Assembly: GCA_030669265.1 (NCBI GenBank)
Contig: DAOVDY010000015.1
Span: forward strand, 1-9,058
From: Desulfobacteraceae bacterium
Lineage (GTDB): Bacteria; Desulfobacterota; DSM-4660; Desulfatiglandales; B25-G16
Reading direction: 5' to 3'
Length of the DNA: 9,058 nucleotides
Each line of letters starts with the position of its first letter. Within the stretch, counting starts at the first letter, position 1. The position numbers were made by a program, and so were the translations under genes. This document shows positions 4,702 through 9,058 of the stretch, in pieces. The notes below the pieces were generated by a model, which was given only the letters and a program-made list of their open reading frames with translations, searched no databases and was not told the DNA's origin.

Positions 4702-6621
4702 ATGGGTGAACAACCAGGCGAAACAATAGAAGAAAAAAAAGATGGCAAGGAAAAAGAAATTGAATTAGAGACAGAAGCGTCAACCGAAGAGAGCCTTACT
4801 AATCTTGATAACGACAGCAAGCAAGAAGAAGATTCAGCTGAAATCAATATAGAAGAAATGTATGAACAGAGCCTAAGGCAAATTCAGGAAGGAGAGCTGA
4901 TTACCGGCGAGATTATCAAGATAGATGAGGAATATGTGTTAGTTGACATTGGTTATAAATCAGAGGGCATAATCCCCATTAGGGAGTTTAAGGATGCAGA
5001 CGGAAAAGTAACAGCCAAAGTAGGGAATAAGGTTGATGTTGTATTGGAAAGAAAAGAGAATGATGAGGGAGTCGTAACCCTCTCTATGGAAAGGGCAAAA
5101 AAAATAAAAGTATGGGATCAGATCAGAGATATTCAAAACAGCGATGGCACCATTCAGGGAAAAGTAATCCATAGAGTTAAAGGTGGTCTCTCAATAGATG
5201 TAGGTCTCCCTGCCTTTTTACCTGGTTCCCAAATTGATCTTCAGCCTATCAGGGATCTTGATTCCTTGGTGGGCAAGGTGATGGAGCTAAAAATTCTGAA
5301 GTATAACAAAAGGCGAAACAACATAATTGTTTCCCGAAGAGCCCTTCTTGAGGAGGATAGAGTAAAGCACAAGGCTAAAACACTTTCTCTCATAAAGGAG
5401 GGATCAGTATTAAATGGTAAAGTCAAAAATATTACTGACTATGGCCTATTTGTAGATCTTGGTGGTATAGATGGGCTTCTTCACATAACAGATATGTCTT
5501 GGGGTAGAGTTTCCCATCCTTCTACAATGTATCAGAGAGGGGATGAAATAACAGTTAAGGTCATTAATTTTGATAGGGAAAAGGAAAGGGTTTCCCTAGG
5601 CATCAAACAACTCAAACCCGATCCTTGGGTCGAGGCACCTAAAAAATTCGCCGTTGGCGAAAAAGTCACAGGGCGGGTAGTCAACATCACAGATTACGGT
5701 GCATTTATAGAGATAGAAGAAGGTGTAGAAGGCTTGATTCATATCTCAGAGATGTCCTGGACAAAAAAAGTAAAACATCCCTCCCAGATAGTAAGCATTG
5801 GGGATATGATTGAGGCAGTGGTGCTAACCCTAGATACCGAAAACAAAAGGGTCTCATTGGGGATCAAACAAATAAAAGCGAATCCTTGGAATGTAATCGA
5901 AGAAAAATATCCAGTAGGTACAATTATTGAAGGCCGGATAAAAAATATCACTGATTTCGGATTATTTATCGGCATAGATGAGGAAATTGATGGACTTGTT
6001 CATATCTCTGATATCTCCTGGATAAAAAAGATTAAGCATCCGTCTGAACTGTATAAGAAAGGGGATGAAGTTCAGGCGAAGGTGCTATCTATTGATAAAG
6101 ATAGTGAACGTTTCTCATTAGGCATAAAGCAATTAACAAAAGACCCTTGGGAAGAGATACCTGAAAAATTCAAACCTGGAACTAAGGTTACAGGAAAGGT
6201 GACTAATATAACCGATTTTGGTATATTTGTTGAGTTAGAAGAAGGCATAGAGGGCCTTATTCATTCATCGGAGATAAGTAAAGGTAAGTCCAAGACATCT
6301 CTTGGAAAATTCCAAATCGATGATGTTATTCAAACCTTAGTAGTCAACGTTTCTCAAGAGGATAAAAAGATCGGCCTCTCCATAAAAAAGCTTCAAGAGA
6401 AGGAGTACAAAAAAATATATAATAATTATAAGGATGGCACGGAAAAAGAGGTCACTTCCAATTTCGGGATGCTTATCAAAGATAAGATAGAGGCGAATCC
6501 TGACTTAAATTTTCAGAAAGAGGATACTGATTCAGAGGATCAAGACACACAGACACCCAATTCAGCTGATACACAAGAAGAGGAAAAAGCATCTACAGAA
6601 GATAATGAGCCCACTAAATAA
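4702..6621 (+). CDS. rpsA: 30S ribosomal protein S1, six S1 domains with acidic tails
   Basis: S1 binds the 30S subunit and unfolds mRNA leaders during translation initiation. The 639 residues contain six OB-fold S1 repeats at about 64-131, 148-213, 234-303, 319-390, 406-477 and 493-564. Repeats 3-6 carry the clear RNA-binding signature, such as NITDYGLFVDLGGIDGLLHITDMSW and its copies. Repeats 1 and 2 are divergent, as usual, since they bind the ribosome rather than RNA. The protein is longer than the 557-residue E. coli S1 because of a Glu/Asp-rich N-terminal extension of about 60 residues and an acidic tail after about 600. Both are expected to be disordered. Its own promoter is plausible upstream. 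It sits between cmk and sppA, an order I remember from Desulfobacterota-type genomes, though there ispH is often placed between cmk and rpsA. Confidence 0.96.
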   Translation: MGEQPGETIEEKKDGKEKEIELETEASTEESLTNLDNDSKQEEDSAEINIEEMYEQSLRQIQEGELITGEIIKIDEEYVLVDIGYKSEGIIPIREFKDADGKVTAKVGNKVDVVLERKENDEGVVTLSMERAKKIKVWDQIRDIQNSDGTIQGKVIHRVKGGLSIDVGLPAFLPGSQIDLQPIRDLDSLVGKVMELKILKYNKRRNNIIVSRRALLEEDRVKHKAKTLSLIKEGSVLNGKVKNITDYGLFVDLGGIDGLLHITDMSWGRVSHPSTMYQRGDEITVKVINFDREKERVSLGIKQLKPDPWVEAPKKFAVGEKVTGRVVNITDYGAFIEIEEGVEGLIHISEMSWTKKVKHPSQIVSIGDMIEAVVLTLDTENKRVSLGIKQIKANPWNVIEEKYPVGTIIEGRIKNITDFGLFIGIDEEIDGLVHISDISWIKKIKHPSELYKKGDEVQAKVLSIDKDSERFSLGIKQLTKDPWEEIPEKFKPGTKVTGKVTNITDFGIFVELEEGIEGLIHSSEISKGKSKTSLGKFQIDDVIQTLVVNVSQEDKKIGLSIKKLQEKEYKKIYNNYKDGTEKEVTSNFGMLIKDKIEANPDLNFQKEDTDSEDQDTQTPNSADTQEEEKASTEDNEPTK

Positions 6622-6675
6622 TTATTCCACCTTAAAAGTTTACAAAACATTAGTAATTGTTAGAAATCTTGCTTG

Positions 6676-6723
6676 CCCTGTTAAATGCCGCCTCTGGCGG
6701 CCCCTTACAGGGATTTAACAGGG
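6676..6723. other. Perfect three-way-junction inverted repeat between rpsA and sppA
   Basis: The outer stem CCCTGTTAAAT (6676-6686) pairs with ATTTAACAGGG (6713-6723), 11 bp without mismatch. Inside, GCCGCC (6687-6692) and GGCGGC (6696-6701) form a 6-bp hairpin with loop TCT. Then CCC (6702-6704) and GGG (6710-6712) form a 3-bp hairpin with loop TTACA. Every junction base is paired, in either strand. No T run follows, so a standard terminator is unlikely. Confidence 0.6.
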
Positions 6724-6734
6724 TGAATATTTTA

Positions 6735-6751
6735 ACCCGCATGAGGCGGGT
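6735..6751. other. Second hairpin of the rpsA-sppA spacer
   Basis: ACCCGC (6735-6740) pairs with GCGGGT (6746-6751) around the loop ATGAG. The stem extends by TTT with AAA after a single bulged base. It is followed by A-rich sequence, not by T residues. Confidence 0.5.
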
Positions 6752-6787
6752 AAATCTTGCTGGCTCTTTAAGCAAATACAAAATTTT

Positions 6788-7696
6788 ATGCTTAAAAAGA
6801 ATCGTCCTATCACATTAGTCCTTGTTATCCTGGGAATAGCCGTTCTTTTTTTTGGCACAGTAATGGCCATTGTTCTTTCTTTCTCTCATCTAACACCCTC
6901 TATAGCATTTGGAGATAAAATAGCAGTGATCCCTATACAGGGTGTAATAAAAAACTCAGATACAATTACAGAGCAATTGATAGCCTTTAGGAATGACAAG
7001 CGAATTAAGGCCATAATTCTAAAGATAAATTCACCTGGTGGTGGAGTAGGTCCGTCGCAAGAGATATATAAAGAAACAATAAGAACGACACACACGAAAA
7101 AGGTGATTGCCTATCTCGGATCTTTAGCTGCCTCTGGTGGTTACTATGTTGCATCGGCGGCCGATAAAATAATTGCCAATCCTGGAACCCTTACTGGTAG
7201 TATCGGAGTGCTTATGGAATTCATAAGCGTTGAAGAGCTTCTCAATAAGATCGGTGTTGAAATGCGGGTGATCAAGAGTGGCGAGTTTAAGGATATAGGT
7301 TCTCCAAACCGAAAAATGACTGACAGGGAAAAAAAGATGCTCATGAACCTTATAGAAGATATCCGCAACCAATTTGTAACTGCTGTTTCTAAAGGAAGAA
7401 ACATGCCCGAGGAAAAGGTTCTTGAGTTAGCTGATGGCAGGATCTTTTCAGGCAGGCAGGCAAAAGTATTAGGCTTGGTTGATTCTCTCGGTAATTTCCA
7501 GGATGCTGTTAATCTTGCTAAGAGGATAGCTCATATCAAGGGAAAAGCAAAATTGGTCTACCCTGAAAAAAAGAGAAAATCTCTTTTGTGGAATTTAATA
7601 TTCAAGGATCTCGTTGATTATATAATCAACAGAGTTGATCAGCGTTGCGGAATATTTGAGTACAGGTGGAATGGAGAATTTAGTGTATCCAATTAG
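6788..7696 (+). CDS. sppA: Signal peptide peptidase SppA, short 36-kDa type
   Basis: SppA is a membrane-anchored serine protease of the ClpP-like fold (family S49) that degrades cleaved signal peptides. The 302 residues begin with a basic start (MLKKNR) and one hydrophobic span (about 8-31) that anchors it with the catalytic domain outside the cytoplasmic membrane. The core shows KINSPGGGVGPSQ (79-91), then GSLAASGGYYVASAADKI, in which Ser116 is the expected nucleophile. SGEFKDIGSP follows with Lys168 as general base. The 52-residue Ser-Lys distance equals that of the Bacillus subtilis enzyme as I remember it. One catalytic domain is present, unlike the double-length E. coli protein. No clear ribosome binding site precedes the ATG. 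The gene follows a structured spacer after rpsA, and its stop overlaps the convergent yciO-like gene by 4 bp. Confidence 0.92.
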   Translation: MLKKNRPITLVLVILGIAVLFFGTVMAIVLSFSHLTPSIAFGDKIAVIPIQGVIKNSDTITEQLIAFRNDKRIKAIILKINSPGGGVGPSQEIYKETIRTTHTKKVIAYLGSLAASGGYYVASAADKIIANPGTLTGSIGVLMEFISVEELLNKIGVEMRVIKSGEFKDIGSPNRKMTDREKKMLMNLIEDIRNQFVTAVSKGRNMPEEKVLELADGRIFSGRQAKVLGLVDSLGNFQDAVNLAKRIAHIKGKAKLVYPEKKRKSLLWNLIFKDLVDYIINRVDQRCGIFEYRWNGEFSVSN

Positions 7697-8280
7697 ATAA
7701 AATTAATCTCTCCTTTCCCTTCCCTAATCACTTCCGGATTATCGTCTATTAAGGAGACCACAGTGGAAGGTTCATGTGAGATAACTCCCCCATCAATGAC
7801 TATTTCAACTAAAGAAGAATATGTATCATGAATTACTGAAGGTTCATCAAGGTTTACACTTGTGCTAATGATTGGACGGCCTAAACTTTTTACTATAGCT
7901 AAACAGATTTTGTTGTCTGGTACCCTTATGCCTACAGTTCTTCTTTTTGTGAGCATTAGCTTGGGTACCAGCCTTGTTCCCTCTAATACAAAGGTATAAG
8001 GTCCAGGGAGCGACCTTTTCATAATTCTGTAGGCATTGTTTGAAACCTGTGCATAAAGGCTTATATCCTTTAAATTAGCACAAACAAATGAAAATGGTTT
8101 TGTCAGAGGCCTTCTTTTAAGCTGGTATATTTGTTTGATAGATTTTTTGTTAAAAAGATCACACCCGATACCGTAAAAAGTGTCTGTTGGATAGACTATA
8201 AGGCCTCCTTGGCCCAACACCTGAACGACCTTGCTTATAAGCCTTTTTTGAGGGTTATCCGGATTAAGAGATAATAGCAT
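7693..8280 (-). CDS. L-threonylcarbamoyladenylate synthase family protein, YciO-like (Sua5/YciO/YrdC)
   Basis: Members of this family bind ATP, bicarbonate and threonine. TsaC/Sua5 make threonylcarbamoyl-AMP for the t6A modification of ANN-decoding tRNAs; the role of the YciO branch is less certain. The 195 residues show YPTDTFYGIGCD (30-41), KRRPLTKPFSF with the KxR motif at Lys55-Arg57, and PGPYTFVL (92-99). RRTVGIRVPD (113-122), the STSVN block with the SxN motif (139-143), and STVVSLIDDNPEVIREGKG (172-190) follow. The PGPYTFVLEGTRLVPK and TVGIRVPDN blocks resemble YciO more than TsaC, yet the retained KxR and SxN motifs would allow synthase activity. The length is that of the single-domain form without the Sua5 C-terminal domain. 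GGAG 8 bases before the ATG supports the start. It is convergent with sppA and divergent from the prepilin peptidase gene. Confidence 0.88.
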   Translation of the reverse strand: MLLSLNPDNPQKRLISKVVQVLGQGGLIVYPTDTFYGIGCDLFNKKSIKQIYQLKRRPLTKPFSFVCANLKDISLYAQVSNNAYRIMKRSLPGPYTFVLEGTRLVPKLMLTKRRTVGIRVPDNKICLAIVKSLGRPIISTSVNLDEPSVIHDTYSSLVEIVIDGGVISHEPSTVVSLIDDNPEVIREGKGEINFI

Positions 8281-8287
8281 AGTGTTG

Positions 8288-8292
8288 CTCCA
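8288..8292 (-). promoter_or_regulatory. Ribosome binding site of the yciO-like gene
   Basis: On the minus strand TGGAG lies 7 bases before the ATG whose complement is at 8278-8280. This is a good Shine-Dalgarno match and fixes the start. Confidence 0.6.
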
Positions 8293-8341
8293 TATTAGAT
8301 AAATTTTTGTAGTACGATATCCAATTTATGCCTTATATAGA

Positions 8342-8347
8342 ATTATA
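8342..8347 (-). promoter_or_regulatory. Possible -10 box for the yciO-like gene
   Basis: The minus strand reads TATAAT here, a perfect -10 hexamer about 60 bases before the start codon. No good -35 hexamer is found at 16-18 bases, so the call is tentative. Confidence 0.3.
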
Positions 8348-8355
8348 GTAACTAC

Positions 8356-8400
8356 TCAGGTTGCCAGATTCATAGTTCACCCCTGAACTTTGAACCTGAA
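8356..8400. repeat. Nested inverted repeat and heptad-like repeat in the divergent spacer
   Basis: TCAGGTT (8356-8362) pairs with AACCTGA (8393-8399), enclosing GTTCA (8375-8379) and TGAAC (8384-8388). The right half also reads as two 7-base units, TGAACTT (8384-8390) and TGAACCT (8391-8397), followed by TGAA overlap bases. TAGTAAC occurs on both sides (8347-8353 and 8401-8407). Confidence 0.45.
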
Positions 8401-8417
8401 TAGTAACGAATTATAAA
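8390..8417 (+). promoter_or_regulatory. Predicted promoter of the prepilin peptidase gene
   Basis: TTGAAC (8390-8395) and TATAAA (8412-8417) are separated by 16 bases. Transcription would begin near 8424, only about six bases before the ATG, which would make a nearly leaderless mRNA. This agrees with the lack of a Shine-Dalgarno sequence. Confidence 0.35.
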
Positions 8418-8429
8418 CATTAATAAAGC

Positions 8430-9058
8430 ATGATTCTAATATTTTTTTTTATCCTCGGTGCCATAGTAGGCAGTTTTTTAAATGTTTGCATCTATAGATT
8501 ACCAAAGAGGGAATCAATTTTATCTCCTTCCTCTCATTGCACCCACTGCAGTGAGCCCATAAAATTCTACGACAACATCCCTATTGTAAGTTATATCGTT
8601 CTGGGAGGGAAATGTAGGCACTGCAAAGAGCATATCTCTATTCGCTATCCAGTAGTGGAGGGATTATCTGGTTTGCTCTGCATGGCCCTCTTTATAAAGT
8701 ATGGCCTGACAATACTGTTTTTACTATATTTTTTATTTGCTGCTTCTTTACTTATCATAACATTTATTGATATCGATTATCAATTTATACCGGATATTAT
8801 ATCTATTCCGGGGATATTCATTGGGATAGGGGCCTCTTTCATTATACCACTAATGTCATGGCTTGAATCTTTTTTTGGAATTTTGATTGGAGGTGGTTTT
8901 TTATTTATAGTAGCGATAGGATATAAATGGTTAACCGGCCGGGATGGGATGGGAGGCGGGGATGTTAAACTCCTTGCAATGGTTGGAGCATGGCTCGGAT
9001 GGAAGGCAATACCTTTCATACTCTTTTCAAGTAGCTTGATTGGGGTGTTGGTTGGTGG
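8430..9058 (+). CDS. pilD: Type IV prepilin peptidase (A24 family), 3' end outside window
   Basis: This bifunctional membrane enzyme cleaves the leader of type IV prepilins or type II secretion pseudopilins at the cytoplasmic face of the inner membrane and methylates the new N-terminus. The visible 209 residues start with a hydrophobic span and GSFLNVCIYRLP (14-25). The zinc-binding cysteine pairs follow, C37xxC40 and C62xxC65, and then RYPVVEGLSG (72-81). The aspartyl-protease residues are in FIDIDYQFIPD, with Asp114 the likely catalytic residue, and in GMGGGDVKLLAMVGAWLG, with Asp178. Further hydrophobic spans lie between and after these motifs. A family length of about 250-290 residues suggests that 40-80 are missing at the right edge. 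An in-frame TAA at 8424-8426 makes ATG 8430 the first possible start. The target pilins are not in the window. Confidence 0.93.
   Translation, partial: MILIFFFILGAIVGSFLNVCIYRLPKRESILSPSSHCTHCSEPIKFYDNIPIVSYIVLGGKCRHCKEHISIRYPVVEGLSGLLCMALFIKYGLTILFLLYFLFAASLLIITFIDIDYQFIPDIISIPGIFIGIGASFIIPLMSWLESFFGILIGGGFLFIVAIGYKWLTGRDGMGGGDVKLLAMVGAWLGWKAIPFILFSSSLIGVLVG

Larger units (their letters stand above)
6664..6761. repeat. Structured element flanked by 10-bp direct repeats
   Basis: AAATCTTGCT occurs at 6664-6673 and again at 6752-6761. The 78 bases between the copies contain a perfectly paired three-arm fold (6676-6723) and a second hairpin (6735-6751). Flanking direct repeats around paired palindromes resemble a small non-autonomous mobile or REP-like repeat, but no second copy is present in the window. 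It has no coding frame of interest. Confidence 0.5.

Noticed and set aside
4960..5975. Three minus-strand frames (4960-5172, 5241-5426, 5739-5975) inside rpsA
   Set aside because: All are antisense to conserved S1 repeats and encode low-information peptides.
6676..6751. Intrinsic terminator of rpsA
   Set aside because: The hairpins are stable, but neither is followed by a T run on either strand in the required position.
6886..7404. Three overlapping minus-strand frames inside sppA
   Set aside because: They are antisense to the SppA catalytic domain, mutually overlapping and without family signals.
8780..9019. Minus-strand frame of 79 codons near the right edge
   Set aside because: Proline- and isoleucine-rich shadow of the prepilin peptidase catalytic region on the plus strand.

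Overview
The window looks like a fragment of a Gram-negative bacterial chromosome, most likely an anaerobe of the Desulfobacterota (former Deltaproteobacteria) or a related lineage. The evidence for this is the gene order hisC - cmk - rpsA - sppA, a six-domain S1 protein with acidic tails, and a four-cysteine prepilin peptidase. I place it from remembered gene order and protein style, so the assignment is moderate at best.

Layout. Bases 2-253 hold the C-terminal end of an unrecognised protein. A DUF169 protein follows at 342-1121, then a small cupin at 1289-1654 whose reading frame is interrupted by an in-frame TAA at codon 17. A CPBP-type membrane protein lies at 1713-2489. This left part has no pathway logic I can recognise. 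Its first genes are visibly richer in G+C than the rest, so it reads as an accessory block. From about 2745 the content becomes housekeeping: histidinol-phosphate aminotransferase, cytidylate kinase, ribosomal protein S1 and signal peptide peptidase SppA, all on the plus strand. A Sua5/YciO/YrdC-family protein converges on sppA from the minus strand and overlaps it by 4 bp. A prepilin peptidase starts divergently at 8430 and runs off the right edge.

How the genes relate. hisC and cmk are 28 nt apart and probably co-transcribed. rpsA has its own plausible promoter. Between rpsA and sppA lies a structured non-coding element: a perfect three-way-junction fold, then a second hairpin, with a 10-bp direct repeat on both sides. 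HisC (amino acid synthesis), Cmk (nucleotide supply), S1 (translation initiation) and SppA (membrane peptide clearance) share a locus but not one pathway. The YciO-like protein belongs to a tRNA-modification enzyme family, and the prepilin peptidase implies type IV pili or type II secretion elsewhere in the genome.

I found no CRISPR array, transposase, integrase, tRNA or rRNA, and no convincing new multi-gene system. The points most worth a second look are the interrupted cupin, the structured element after rpsA, the heptanucleotide repeats at the hisC stop codon and near 8390, and the CPBP protein that lacks the usual motif-1 arginine.
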